A stretch of DNA of 64,000 nt, from positions 3,626,001 to 3,690,000 of the forward strand of contig NZ_CP095187.1 in NCBI RefSeq assembly GCF_022965755.1, written 5' to 3'. This DNA is from Pseudoxanthomonas sp. F37. GTDB lineage: Bacteria; Pseudomonadota; Gammaproteobacteria; Xanthomonadales; Xanthomonadaceae. The first letter of the stretch is position 1; each line of letters starts with the position of its first letter. Shown one piece after another: positions 1 through 8,795 of this stretch. A program made the position numbers and the translations under genes. The notes beneath the pieces are model-generated. The model was not told where the DNA came from, did not search any database, and saw nothing but the letters and a program-made list of their open reading frames with translations.

Positions 1-2377
1 TCGGGTTGCCGTCCGCATCCACGATCGGGCCCACGCCGATATCCTGCCCCGGCTCCCAGCTGGTGGTGATCTGGTTTTCGATGCGCTTGTAGAACACCGC
101 CACGTTGAAGATCGAATTCTCGCTGAAATACCACTCCAGTGAGGCGTCGCCCTGTTTGGCGGTGTACGGTTTCAGGTCCACGTTGCCGCCGTAGATCTGG
201 GTGAACTCACCCCACGAGACACTGGCCGTGGTGTTGGTGGGCGCCAGCTTGTCGACCGGCGGCCGCGCCATCGTCTTCGCCGCGCCGAGACGCAGTTGCA
301 GATCGTCGTTGAAGCGCCAGGTGAAGTTGCCCGATGGCAGCACATAGCGGTAGTCGCCGTCCTGGCGGATCGCGCTCGGCTCGGCGTAGTCGGCGGTGTA
401 GTTGAACGCGCCGTTCTCGGTGATGCTCAGGATCCGGGCATCCCACGCCTCGGAGGTGGTCTTGGTCTTGACCAGGCGCACGCCCACGTCCGCGCTCCAT
501 CGTTCGCCCGACAGGTCGGCCTGAACATAGAACGCCGTGGTCTTTTCGGTGACGCGGTAGCTTTCCAGCGGATTCCATTGAGGGGCCGCGTTGCCGAAAT
601 CGTAAGTCCCGCCGCCGGGACGCGCGTTGCCGTCGTACGCGGCCAGCGCCCGCAGGTAGTTCGGCACATCGAACGCGAGGAAGGTGCGGGGGAAGCTGGA
701 ATGCACGCCACTCATGAAGTTCGGCAGCGAAAACGCGTGCGCCAGCACATTGCCATCGAGCGCCCCCACGTTGATCGCGTTGTCGCCGGAGTAGTAGTCC
801 GCGCCACCGTTGAGCGTGTTGTTGATCAGGTCGCGCGACTTCTTGCGGTCGGTGCCGGTGACACCGAAATGCAGGTTGTCCAGCCCGAAGCGGCCGACGA
901 ACAGCTTGCCGCCCAACGCTCCACCGGTGATCTCGTCGACGATGTTGTCGCCGCGCAGCTCCATGTAGTGCGTATTGAAGTCGGAACCGCCGAACTGGCC
1001 GTTGGCCAGGCCGCTGGCCAGCTCGCGCCCGTCGTCGAAGACGGCGGTGACGTTGGGCACCGCACCGCCGCCCAGTTCGATGCGGGCGACGTTGGGCTGG
1101 TTCATGCGCAGCACCACGTAGGTGTCCTGCCCGCCGGAGTAGCGCTTGGAGGTGGAGCGGTATACGTCGCCGGCAAGCGACAGGTCGTCGTTGACCTTCC
1201 ACTCGGCATTGGCGCCGTACAGATCGGTGTCGACCACGCGGTGCTCGGTCATGTTCAGCAGTTCCGGATTCAGGCGCAGCTCCGGATCGGGGTTGTCCAT
1301 GGTGAAGCCGGTGACGATGCCGTCCTGGATGGTCATGTCCGACCAGCGTCCGGGCGCGAACAGCGGATAGTACGATTGCTGGTAGCCCACCTGCGGCGAA
1401 TCCAGCCGCGTCTTCAGGCCGTCGATCGTCAGCCTGAAACGGTCGTTCGGGCGCCATTCGATCTTGCCCGACAGGGCGCGGCGCTTCTTCTCCTCCAGGA
1501 TCGAACCCACGCGGAACTGCCCTGGGCCGATCAGGCCGTACTCGTCCTGGTCCAGTACGCCATTGCCGTTGGGATCGATCGCGCCCCCCCAGGTGTTGCC
1601 CCACAGCCAGCTTTCGTCGTTGGGGTCTGCGTTGCGGCTCCAGCCGCCGTCGTTGCCGGCGATATCGGTACGGTCTTTCCGCTTGGCGTACACCAGGCCG
1701 AACAGCACGCCGACCGTGTCGTCGGCGAAGGTGTTGCTGTAGGTCGCCGACAGTTTCTGTCCGTTGAGCCTGGACATGAGGTTGCGATCCCCTTCCAGCC
1801 TGACGATGCCCTGCTGGCCCTTCTGGTCGAAGGGGCTGGCCGAGCGCAGGTTGATCAGGCCGCCGATGGCCCCTTCCGACAGCGACGCCTGCGCGCCCTT
1901 GATGACGTCGGCGCCATTGATCACGTCGGCCGGCAGCACGTCGTAGGCGAAATCGCGGCCCGCGCCATCGGTGGCCAGGATGCGGCCATTGAACGTGGTC
2001 AGCGTGTACTCCGGACCCAGGCCGCGCACACTGACCTTCTGGCCTTCACCGCCGGCGGTACGCGAGATGGAGACGCCGGTGATGTGGCTCAACGAGTCGG
2101 CCACGTTGTCGTCGGGGAACTTGCCCAGTTCCAATGCACTGATCGAGTCCTGCACGGTGCCGGCATCGCGCTTGAGTTCGATGGCGCGCGCCAGGCTGCC
2201 GCGCACGCCGGTGACGACCACGGTATCCAACGTGGAAGGTTCGCCCTGGTCCTGCCCGGCCGGCGCCTGGGCCGCGGGATCGGCCTCCGCCTGCTGGGCC
2301 GCCGCGCCGACCGGCGCTGCGAGGGCCAGGGCAACGCTACAAAAGAGCAAGTTCCGGTGCAGCCGCGCGGTCTTCAT
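1..2377 (-). CDS. TonB-dependent outer-membrane receptor (3' end outside the window)
   Basis: This outer-membrane receptor would import a sugar or oligosaccharide with energy from TonB-ExbBD. The reading frame is open from the ATG at 2377 to the window edge, giving about 792 residues without the C-terminal barrel end. It begins with a Sec signal peptide of about 27 residues, followed by a TonB-box-like LDTVVVTG. The plug domain contains GKFPDDNVADSL, ITGVSISR and VRGLGPEYT, which are typical of the Xanthomonas/Caulobacter TonB receptor subfamily. A GAGGAGA ribosome site precedes the start. The gene is divergent from the agaR-like repressor and its promoter spacer carries the shared 9-mer, so it probably belongs to that regulon. 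The substrate (galactoside or GalNAc-glycoside) is inferred from neighbours only. Confidence 0.93.
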   Translation of the reverse strand, partial: MKTARLHRNLLFCSVALALAAPVGAAAQQAEADPAAQAPAGQDQGEPSTLDTVVVTGVRGSLARAIELKRDAGTVQDSISALELGKFPDDNVADSLSHITGVSISRTAGGEGQKVSVRGLGPEYTLTTFNGRILATDGAGRDFAYDVLPADVINGADVIKGAQASLSEGAIGGLINLRSASPFDQKGQQGIVRLEGDRNLMSRLNGQKLSATYSNTFADDTVGVLFGLVYAKRKDRTDIAGNDGGWSRNADPNDESWLWGNTWGGAIDPNGNGVLDQDEYGLIGPGQFRVGSILEEKKRRALSGKIEWRPNDRFRLTIDGLKTRLDSPQVGYQQSYYPLFAPGRWSDMTIQDGIVTGFTMDNPDPELRLNPELLNMTEHRVVDTDLYGANAEWKVNDDLSLAGDVYRSTSKRYSGGQDTYVVLRMNQPNVARIELGGGAVPNVTAVFDDGRELASGLANGQFGGSDFNTHYMELRGDNIVDEITGGALGGKLFVGRFGLDNLHFGVTGTDRKKSRDLINNTLNGGADYYSGDNAINVGALDGNVLAHAFSLPNFMSGVHSSFPRTFLAFDVPNYLRALAAYDGNARPGGGTYDFGNAAPQWNPLESYRVTEKTTAFYVQADLSGERWSADVGVRLVKTKTTSEAWDARILSITENGAFNYTADYAEPSAIRQDGDYRYVLPSGNFTWRFNDDLQLRLGAAKTMARPPVDKLAPTNTTASVSWGEFTQIYGGNVDLKPYTAKQGDASLEWYFSENSIFNVAVFYKRIENQITTSWEPGQDIGVGPIVDADGNP

Positions 2378-2416
2378 GGGTCTCTCCTCAGAAGGTGGCA
2401 GTTATGTTACGCAACC

Positions 2417-2475
2417 AAACGAAACCGAGCCTATAGCATGTTTCGTTTTGTATCAATAGCGAAATTTAACGAAAT
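2417..2475. promoter_or_regulatory. Putative AgaR operator cluster between TonB receptor and agaR
   Basis: AAACGAAAC (2417-2425) and its exact reverse complement GTTTCGTTT (2440-2448) form an inverted pair with centres 23 bp apart. A related TAACGAAAT lies at 2467-2475. DeoR/AgaR-family repressors are known to bind repeated TTTCGTT-like elements. The same 9-mer recurs in the second divergent promoter region at 4404-4424. Binding is inferred, not shown. Confidence 0.6.
2430..2456 (-). promoter_or_regulatory. Candidate promoter of the TonB receptor
   Basis: On the minus strand, TTGATA (2451-2456) is followed 15 bp later by TATAGG (2430-2435), which is preceded by TGC as an extended -10. The GTTTCGTTT operator copy lies inside the spacer, so a bound repressor would block RNA polymerase. 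The spacer is shorter than optimal. Confidence 0.4.
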
Positions 2476-2507
2476 AATCCATACTGTCCGCGCTACAAGG
2501 AGGTCCC

Positions 2508-3290
2508 ATGTCCGTTACCCGTGATACCAGCCAACGCCGCCTGCAGATCAGCGAGCTCGTGCGACAGCACGGCAGCGTCCAGGTGGCCTCGCTCGCCCGC
2601 CGTTTCGGAGTGAGCATGCAGACGGTCAGGAAGGACCTGCGTTACCTGGCCGAGCGCGGCGTGATGGCCCGGGCGTATGGCGGGGCGATCGACAGCAGCG
2701 TCGTCGGCACTGGCCCGGCCACCGAGCCGCACTACGAAGCCAAGCGCACGTCCCACCTGGATGAGAAGCGCCGCATCGGGCAGCGCGCGGCCGCGCTGGT
2801 CAAGGCGGGCGACACCATCGCCATCGATTCGGGCACCACGGCGATCCAACTGGCCGAATCGCTGCCGAACATCGACGTGACCGTGGTGACCAACGACTTC
2901 GGCGTACTCGGCGCGCTGGCCCCGAAGAACAACATCAACATCGTCATGCTGGGCGGCGAACTGCGCCGCAAGAACATGGCGTTTTACGGCGGCCTGACGG
3001 TGGAGGCGCTGGATGCCCTGCACGTGGACATGCTGTTCCTGGGCGTGGACGGCTTCGACCTGGAGCGCGGCATCACCACGCACTACGAGCCGGAGGCGAT
3101 GCTCAACCGCAAGATGGTCGAGGCCGCACGCGTCGTGGTGGCGATCACCGACAGCTCCAAGTTCGGCAAGATCTGCCTGCACCGCATCATCCCCATCGCC
3201 GAGCTCAACATGCTGATCACGGACCGCAGCGCGCCCGAGGACATCGTCCAAGCGAGCGAGCACCTGGGCTTCGAGCTGATCCTCGCCTAG
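2508..3290 (+). CDS. agaR: DeoR-family transcriptional repressor, AgaR-like
   Basis: This 260-residue regulator has an N-terminal DeoR winged helix-turn-helix (about residues 8-62, with VSMQTVRKDLRYLAERG). The C-terminal DeoRC sugar-phosphate sensor domain shows DSGTT, VVTNDFGVLGAL, MLGGELRRKNMAFYGG and LGVDGFDLERGITTHYEPEA. The last block is characteristic of the AgaR branch. A very strong ribosome site (AAGGAGGT) precedes the ATG. It lies divergent to the TonB receptor and upstream of agaS-type catabolic genes, which fits a local repressor relieved by an amino-sugar or tagatose phosphate. Its stop overlaps by 4 bp the convergent stop of the amidohydrolase gene. The AgaR assignment rests on family motifs plus context; the effector is unknown. 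Confidence 0.88.
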   Translation: MSVTRDTSQRRLQISELVRQHGSVQVASLARRFGVSMQTVRKDLRYLAERGVMARAYGGAIDSSVVGTGPATEPHYEAKRTSHLDEKRRIGQRAAALVKAGDTIAIDSGTTAIQLAESLPNIDVTVVTNDFGVLGALAPKNNINIVMLGGELRRKNMAFYGGLTVEALDALHVDMLFLGVDGFDLERGITTHYEPEAMLNRKMVEAARVVVAITDSSKFGKICLHRIIPIAELNMLITDRSAPEDIVQASEHLGFELILA

Positions 3291-4387
3291 TCCGGGCTCG
3301 CGGTCCGGAACACGCGCACCGCGTTGCGGTAATACACCTTGTCGATCACCTCGCGTGGCAGTGCCAGGCCGGGAACATCGGCATCCAGCGTGTCCACGCG
3401 CTGTCTCTCGCCCGTGGCCAGGTAGCGCCAATCGGCCGTCCAGACCGCATGCGCCGACGCCCGGAACTCGGCGGGGTCGGTATCCGGATTGACGGTCAGG
3501 TCGGTGCCGTAGAGCAGCCGGTCCTGGTAGCGGATGAAGAATGAGCGCACCTTCTCGCGGTCGCGCAACGATTGGTACTGCACCTGGCTCATCCGCGCGG
3601 CGAGGTCGACGGTGGCGGCCGGGAAACGATCCAGGAACGCAGCAAGACGGTCCACGTCGTACTCGAGGCTGCCCATGTGCGCACCGACAAAGCGCAGCCG
3701 CGGGTGCGCCGCCAGGAAGCGGTCCCGGGCCGCGATCTGGTCGTCGTAGCTGGGCTGCTCTGGATGCAGGTACATGTGGTACTGCGGATGGTTCCGGAAG
3801 TACTCGCGATCGTTGTCGGTGGTCATCCGCTCCAGCGGCAGCCAGCAGTTGTGCGGCTCGCCCTGGTGACCGATCAGCACCAGCCCCAGCGACCGCACCT
3901 GCTCGGCGACCGGCGACAGGCCCGGGTGATCGAGCATGATCAAGCGACCCTCGGCGTCCTTCTCGATCATGCCGACGTTCTTCCATATCTTCACCGCGCG
4001 CGCACCTTCAGCTTTCGCCCCGGCCAGGCCGGCGTTGACGCGATCGGCCCAGCCCGGCGTGCCGAATCCGTCCATCGAGAACGTCGTTGCCCAGTGCAGT
4101 CTCGCCGGATCGGCCTTGGCCAGCGCGATGGCCGCCGCACGCTGGTCGGCGATGCTCGGGAAATCCGGATAGTCCACGTTGATGGACATCAGTTCGAAGC
4201 CGTCTTCACGCGCCTGCTGCAGGAACGCCGGATGGTCGACGTTGGCATGCACGTGCGCATCGAACTTGGGGACGCGCCTGAAATCGTCCATCCCATAAGC
4301 GTTCGACGCCGACATCGAGTGCGCCACCCCGGCACCCGTCCAGCCCACCAACGCCGCCAGGACCACCCCCCGCCATGCCTTGCCCAT
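3287..4387 (-). CDS. Secreted amidohydrolase_2-family protein
   Basis: The ATG at 4387 gives 366 residues starting with a hydrophobic signal sequence (MGKAWRGVVLAALVGW), so I prefer it to the longer open frame upstream. The mature protein resembles amidohydrolase_2 (PF04909) enzymes, TIM-barrel metal hydrolases or decarboxylases. It has an N-terminal metal-binding FDAHVHAN, a mid-domain LIGHQGEPHNCW, VGAHMGSLEYD and a late LLYGTDLTV. The reaction cannot be told from sequence. The gene is divergent from the GH36 gene and shares its operator-containing upstream region, so it is probably co-regulated with sugar use. It is not an obvious member of the GalNAc-6-phosphate deacetylase family, and an exported protein could not act on a cytoplasmic sugar phosphate. 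Confidence 0.82.
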   Translation of the reverse strand: MGKAWRGVVLAALVGWTGAGVAHSMSASNAYGMDDFRRVPKFDAHVHANVDHPAFLQQAREDGFELMSINVDYPDFPSIADQRAAAIALAKADPARLHWATTFSMDGFGTPGWADRVNAGLAGAKAEGARAVKIWKNVGMIEKDAEGRLIMLDHPGLSPVAEQVRSLGLVLIGHQGEPHNCWLPLERMTTDNDREYFRNHPQYHMYLHPEQPSYDDQIAARDRFLAAHPRLRFVGAHMGSLEYDVDRLAAFLDRFPAATVDLAARMSQVQYQSLRDREKVRSFFIRYQDRLLYGTDLTVNPDTDPAEFRASAHAVWTADWRYLATGERQRVDTLDADVPGLALPREVIDKVYYRNAVRVFRTASPD

Positions 4388-4403
4388 CACGCCACCTGCA
4401 CCG

Positions 4404-4424
4404 TAACGAAACCTGAAACGAAAC
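4404..4424. promoter_or_regulatory. Second copy of the putative AgaR operator
   Basis: TAACGAAAC (4404-4412) and AAACGAAAC (4416-4424) are direct repeats with a 12-bp period in the divergent region between the amidohydrolase and GH36 genes. They match the repeats in front of the TonB receptor and repressor. A separate perfect palindrome, GCAACA-N4-TGTTGC, lies next to them at 4430-4445. Confidence 0.55.
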
Positions 4425-4441
4425 ATATCGCAACAAAACTG

Positions 4442-4471
4442 TTGCATCAACTGTCCGACCTCGCGCACAAT
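4442..4471 (+). promoter_or_regulatory. Candidate promoter of the GH36-agaS operon
   Basis: TTGCAT (4442-4447) and CACAAT (4466-4471) are separated by 18 bp. Transcription would start about 20 nt before the ATG at 4500. The putative operator repeats lie just upstream. This is pattern-based only. Confidence 0.35.
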
Positions 4472-4499
4472 CGGTCGCACCTCAACCGGAAAGCCGTCC

Positions 4500-6584
4500 A
4501 TGCCCCCTCTTGGTCGCCGCGCCGTCTTGAAGCTTGCCGTCGGCAGCACCGCCCTGGCCGCCCTGCCCTGGATGCCCGGCCGCGCCCTGGCGGTCGGCGG
4601 CACCGCCATGACGGCCCAGGATGCCCTGCTTTCGCTGCAGTTCGACCGCGCGCTGCGCACGCGCGTCGCCTACAAGGGCAAGGCCCTGACCCCGTTCCAG
4701 GCCAGCGAGGTGCTGCTGCTGGAGGACGGCGGCGCCATCGATACCTTCGCCTTCAGCAGCGAAGACCGGCAGCCCGTGACCGACGCGCGCCACGGCGCCG
4801 GCCTGCGCCATGTCTTTACCGGCGTGTCGGAACAGGGCATCGAGAAGCAGGTGGCGGTGACGTTCTTCGAACATTCGCCCGGGCTCGCGCTGATCCAGGT
4901 GCGTTACCGCAACGCCGGCACGCAGCCGGTCGGGGTGGCGGGCTGGCGCTCGGCCGCCCACGAACTGGGCGACGCCCCGGGCGGCTTCTGGAGTTTCTCC
5001 GGCACCACGCACGAGGACCGCCGCGACTGGGTACAGCCACTCGGCGACGACTTCGACCAGCGCAATACGCTGGGCATGGATGCGTCGGATTACGGCGGCG
5101 GGACGCCGGTCGCCAACATCTGGCGTCGCGATGTCGGCCTGGCCGTGGGCCACGTCGAAGCGGTGCCTCGCCAGCTAGACCTGCCGGTACGCAAAACCGC
5201 CAAGGGCGCCAGCATCGCCGTGGAAGGCAGGCAGGCCATCACGCTCGCGCCCGGACAGGCGCTGGCCACCGAGCGTACGTTCCTGTGCGCCCATACCGGC
5301 GACCACTTCGCGCCGCTGGTGCTGTATCGCGACTTCATGAAGGCCGAAGGCATCGCGGCGCCCAAGGCGCCGACGTCGGCCTTCGAATCCACGTGGTGTG
5401 CATGGGGCTATGAGCGCGACTTCACCGTGGAACAGATCCTGGCCACGCTGCCGAAGGTGCGCGAGGTCGGCTTCCAGTGGGCCGTCCTGGACGACGGCTG
5501 GCAGACCAACGAGGGCGACTGGCAGATCGACCGGCGCAAGTTCCCGCGCGGCGACGAGGACATGCGTGCCTTCGTGAAGGCGGTGCGCGCCGAAGGTCTG
5601 CGCCCGCGCCTGTGGCTGGCACCCCTGGCCGCCGACCCCGGCAGCGAGGTGTTGTACAGGCACAGCGACATGCTGCTGCTGGACGAATACGGCGCCTTCC
5701 AGAAGGTCAGCTGGTGGAATGCGCTGACCCAGTGCCCGGCTTACCAGCCCACCATCGATTACTACGTCGCCCTGGTGAAGAAGGCGATCGGCGATTGGGG
5801 GTTCGAGGGCATCAAGCTGGACGGCCAGCACCTGAACGCGGTCGCGCCCTGCTACAACCCCGCGCACAAGCATGCCAGCACCCTGGATTCCTGCGAGAAG
5901 CTGCCGGACTTCTGGAATGCGATCTACCAGGCTGCGCACGATGCCAATCCCCAGGCCGTGGTGGAACTGTGCCCCTGCGGCACGGCGTTCGCCTTCCACA
6001 ACCTGCCGGCGACCGACCAGTTCCCCTCCTCCGATCCGCTGTCGTCGTGGCAGGTGCGCAGCAAGGGCAAGAGCGTCAAGGCGTTGATGGGTGGCGGCAG
6101 CAGTTATGCCGGCGACCATGTGGAGCTGGCCGACGGCCGCGACGATTTCGCCTCCAGCGTGGGCATCGGCGCGGTGATCTCGTCCAAGTTCACCTGGCCG
6201 CGCGATACGCAGAACCCGACCGCACCGCTGCCCGAGGGCGGCTATGTGCTGACGCCGGAAAAAGAGGTGCTGTGGAAGAAGTGGGTGGCCCTGTACCGCA
6301 CCCACATGCTGCCGCTGGGCGACTACCGCGGCGATCTGTACGACATCGGCTTCGACGCGCCCGAAACGCACGCCATCGCCAAGGACGGCGCCATGTACTA
6401 CGCCTTCTACGCGAAGGAATGGAACGGTACGCTGGAGCTGCGGGGCCTGGGCGAAGGACGGTACCGCGTGCGCGACCTGTTCAACGACAGAGACCTCGGC
6501 ACCGTCGACGCGAAAGCGAACACGCTGCGCGCGGGCTTCGACCGTTTCCTGCTGCTGCGGGCCACGCCGGAGACGGCCGCATGA
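4500..6584 (+). CDS. GH36 alpha-galactosidase, Tat-exported
   Basis: This 694-residue glycoside hydrolase should release alpha-linked galactose or GalNAc from glycosides in the periplasm. The N-terminus GRRAVLKLAVGSTALAAL is a twin-arginine signal. An N-terminal beta-sandwich region (about residues 30-280) precedes the GH36 barrel, which shows WCAWGYERDF, VLDDGWQTNEGDW, the K-x-D nucleophile motif in GIKLDGQ (Asp441) and SSDPLSSWQVRSKG, where Asp512 is the likely acid/base. The active site is therefore intact. Its stop overlaps the permease start (ATGA), so it heads an operon with permease, gatZ-like, agaS and kinase genes. GH36 also contains alpha-N-acetylgalactosaminidases, and the amino-sugar neighbours make that activity a real alternative. 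Confidence 0.9.
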   Translation: MPPLGRRAVLKLAVGSTALAALPWMPGRALAVGGTAMTAQDALLSLQFDRALRTRVAYKGKALTPFQASEVLLLEDGGAIDTFAFSSEDRQPVTDARHGAGLRHVFTGVSEQGIEKQVAVTFFEHSPGLALIQVRYRNAGTQPVGVAGWRSAAHELGDAPGGFWSFSGTTHEDRRDWVQPLGDDFDQRNTLGMDASDYGGGTPVANIWRRDVGLAVGHVEAVPRQLDLPVRKTAKGASIAVEGRQAITLAPGQALATERTFLCAHTGDHFAPLVLYRDFMKAEGIAAPKAPTSAFESTWCAWGYERDFTVEQILATLPKVREVGFQWAVLDDGWQTNEGDWQIDRRKFPRGDEDMRAFVKAVRAEGLRPRLWLAPLAADPGSEVLYRHSDMLLLDEYGAFQKVSWWNALTQCPAYQPTIDYYVALVKKAIGDWGFEGIKLDGQHLNAVAPCYNPAHKHASTLDSCEKLPDFWNAIYQAAHDANPQAVVELCPCGTAFAFHNLPATDQFPSSDPLSSWQVRSKGKSVKALMGGGSSYAGDHVELADGRDDFASSVGIGAVISSKFTWPRDTQNPTAPLPEGGYVLTPEKEVLWKKWVALYRTHMLPLGDYRGDLYDIGFDAPETHAIAKDGAMYYAFYAKEWNGTLELRGLGEGRYRVRDLFNDRDLGTVDAKANTLRAGFDRFLLLRATPETAA

Positions 6585-7492
6585 GCACCGTGCAGACCGC
6601 GCCGCGCCGCCGCTGGCTGGCCTATGCCTTGACCACCGTCGCCCTGTGGGGCGTCTGGGGCGCGTTGGCCGGCCTGTCGGCGCAGCGGGGTTTCCCGGAC
6701 ACGCTGGTGTACTGCGTTTGGGCCCTGACGATGGTGCCGCCGGCCCTGTTCATCCTGTGGCGCGCGAACTGGCGGCTGGACCGTTCGCCACGCGCCATGG
6801 CCTATGGCATGGCCATCGGCCTGCTGGGCGCCGGTGGCCAGATGCTGCTGTTCAAGGCGCTCACCCTCGGTCCGGCCTATTTCATCTTCCCGATCATTTC
6901 GCTGTCGCCGGTGATCACCATCGCGTTGTCATTCGTACTGCTGCGTGAGCGCACCGGCTGGATGGGCGCGACCGGCATCGCCCTGGCGTTGATCGCCCTG
7001 CCGTTGCTGGACCTGTCCTTCGGCGCGGGTAGCCCACAGGGGCTGGGCTGGTTCGCCCTGGCGCTGATCATCATGGCCGCCTGGGGCATCCAGGCCTACT
7101 TCATGAAGCTGGCCAACCACACGGTGAGCGCGGAAAGCATCTTCTTCTACATGATGGTCGGCGCGCTGCTGCTGACGCCGGTGGCCTGGCTGATGACCGA
7201 CTGGAGCCAGCCGATCAACATCGGCCTCGACGGTCCATGGATGACGGCGGCGATCCAGGTACTGAATGCCGTCGGTGCTCTGATGCTGGTTTACGCCTTC
7301 CGCTATGGCAAGGCGATCGTCGTGGCCCCGCTGACCAACGCGGGCGCGCCGCTGGTGACCGCGGCCCTGTCGCTGGTGTTCGCCAGCGTGGTGCCCGGTC
7401 CGCTGAAGATGGCGGGACTTGCCCTGGCGCTGGTGGCCTCGCTGCTGCTGGTGCTGGAACCCGAACGCGCCCCCGCCGCGCACGACGCCTGA
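6581..7492 (+). CDS. DMT-superfamily (EamA) permease
   Basis: This 303-residue inner-membrane protein has about ten hydrophobic segments arranged as two EamA repeats, the usual drug/metabolite transporter layout. Examples are WLAYALTTVALWGVWGALAG near the start and MAGLALALVASLLLVL near the end. The start overlaps the GH36 stop by 4 bp and the gene ends 13 bp before the gatZ-like gene. It is therefore translated with a sugar-catabolic operon, and the simplest reading is uptake of the monosaccharide freed by the exported glycosidase. DMT proteins also export solutes, so direction and substrate remain inferred. Confidence 0.85.
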   Translation: MSTVQTAPRRRWLAYALTTVALWGVWGALAGLSAQRGFPDTLVYCVWALTMVPPALFILWRANWRLDRSPRAMAYGMAIGLLGAGGQMLLFKALTLGPAYFIFPIISLSPVITIALSFVLLRERTGWMGATGIALALIALPLLDLSFGAGSPQGLGWFALALIIMAAWGIQAYFMKLANHTVSAESIFFYMMVGALLLTPVAWLMTDWSQPINIGLDGPWMTAAIQVLNAVGALMLVYAFRYGKAIVVAPLTNAGAPLVTAALSLVFASVVPGPLKMAGLALALVASLLLVLEPERAPAAHDA

Positions 7493-7505
7493 CCGGAACG
7501 CACGC

Positions 7506-8795
7506 ATGCACGCCCTGCTCGACCTCGTCGCACGCCACAAGCAAGGCCACGCCCTCGGCGTGACTTCGGTCTGCTCCGCACATCCGATCGTGATCGAAGC
7601 CACGCTGCGCCACGCCATGGCTAAAGCATCGACGCTCGTACTGTTCGAGGCGACCTGCAACCAGGTCAACCAGGACGGCGGTTACACCGGCATGACACCG
7701 GCGGATTTCGTCGCCTTCGTCCACGGCATCGCCGAACGCGTCGGTTTCGATAGCGCGCGCATCGCGCTGGGCGGCGACCACCTGGGCCCGAATCCATGGA
7801 CCACGCTGGACGCGGGCGCCGCGATGGACAAGGCCGAGGTGATGGTGGCGGCCTATGTCGCCGCCGGCTTCCGCAAGATCCACCTCGACTGCTCGATGGC
7901 CTGCTCTGGCGATCCCACGCCGGTGCCGGAAAGCGAGATCGTCCGCCGCGCCGTGCGCCTCTGCCGCGCCGCGGAAGCCGCCTACGGGATGGCCGGCGGC
8001 GAGCCGCCGGTATACGTGATCGGTACGGAAGTGCCGGTGCCTGGCGGCGCCACCGAAGCGATCGAAGGACTGGAAACCACCACGCCGGCCGCCGCACGCG
8101 CGACCATCGAGGCGCATCGCGAGGCCTTCCACGCCGCAGGCCTGCAGCGCGCCTGGGAACGTGTCATCGCCTCGGTCGTACAGCCGGGCGTCGAGTTCGA
8201 CCACCACGAGGTGATCGACTACCTGCCGCAGAAGGCGCGCGCACTGAGCGAGGCCATCGTGCCGATGCCGGGCATGGTGTACGAAGCGCATTCCACCGAC
8301 TACCAGACACGCGAAGCGCTGCAGGCGCTGGTGCGGGACCATTTCGCCATCCTCAAGGTCGGCCCTGGCCTGACATTCGCATTGCGCGAGGCCCTGTGGG
8401 CGCTGGACGCGATCGAGCGCGAATGGATCGCTCCGGAAGCACGTGCCAACCTGCGCGAGGTCGCCATCAGGCGCTTGCACGAGCACCCCCTCCACTGGCG
8501 TCGCTACTACCACGGCGACGGGCGCGCGCTGGACATCGACCTGCAGTACAGCCTCAGCGACCGGATCCGCTATTACTGGCCGGATCCGGTGATCGAACAG
8601 GCGCGCGCCCGCCTGTTCGCCAACCTGCGCAACACGCCACCGCCGCTTCCGCTGGTCAGCCAACACCTCCCCCATGCATTGCATGCCCTCCGCCACGGCC
8701 GCGCGACACTCGATCCGCAGTCGCTGGCCATGGCGCATGTCAGTGCCGTCCTGGACGACTACCACCATGCCTGCCATCCCCATGAAGACCGCTGA
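7506..8795 (+). CDS. agaZ: GatZ/KbaZ-family tagatose-bisphosphate aldolase accessory subunit
   Basis: This 429-residue protein matches the GatZ/KbaZ/AgaZ family (usually about 420 residues) over its full length. Visible blocks are GVTSVCSAHPIVIEATL, EATCNQVNQDGGYTGMTP, LGGDHLGPNPW, KIHLDCSMACSGD, YVIGTEVPVPGG and VGPGLTFALREALWAL. In enteric bacteria the family supports the class II tagatose-1,6-bisphosphate aldolase GatY/KbaY; Pfam formerly described it as a tagatose-6-phosphate kinase, so its exact role is unsettled. No catalytic GatY/KbaY partner is present in this window. It lies between the permease and agaS genes with almost no spacing. The ATG at 7506 fits the family N-terminus better than upstream in-frame starts. 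Confidence 0.9.
   Translation: MHALLDLVARHKQGHALGVTSVCSAHPIVIEATLRHAMAKASTLVLFEATCNQVNQDGGYTGMTPADFVAFVHGIAERVGFDSARIALGGDHLGPNPWTTLDAGAAMDKAEVMVAAYVAAGFRKIHLDCSMACSGDPTPVPESEIVRRAVRLCRAAEAAYGMAGGEPPVYVIGTEVPVPGGATEAIEGLETTTPAAARATIEAHREAFHAAGLQRAWERVIASVVQPGVEFDHHEVIDYLPQKARALSEAIVPMPGMVYEAHSTDYQTREALQALVRDHFAILKVGPGLTFALREALWALDAIEREWIAPEARANLREVAIRRLHEHPLHWRRYYHGDGRALDIDLQYSLSDRIRYYWPDPVIEQARARLFANLRNTPPPLPLVSQHLPHALHALRHGRATLDPQSLAMAHVSAVLDDYHHACHPHEDR

Noticed and set aside
296..2524. 742-residue plus-strand frame opposite the TonB receptor
   Set aside because: It is the complement of a receptor whose signal peptide and plug motifs are clear, and it has no domain of its own.
3287..4387. 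Amidohydrolase as the missing GalNAc-6-phosphate deacetylase
   Set aside because: It has a signal peptide and amidohydrolase_2-like motifs, whereas the deacetylase works on a cytoplasmic sugar phosphate and belongs to another branch.
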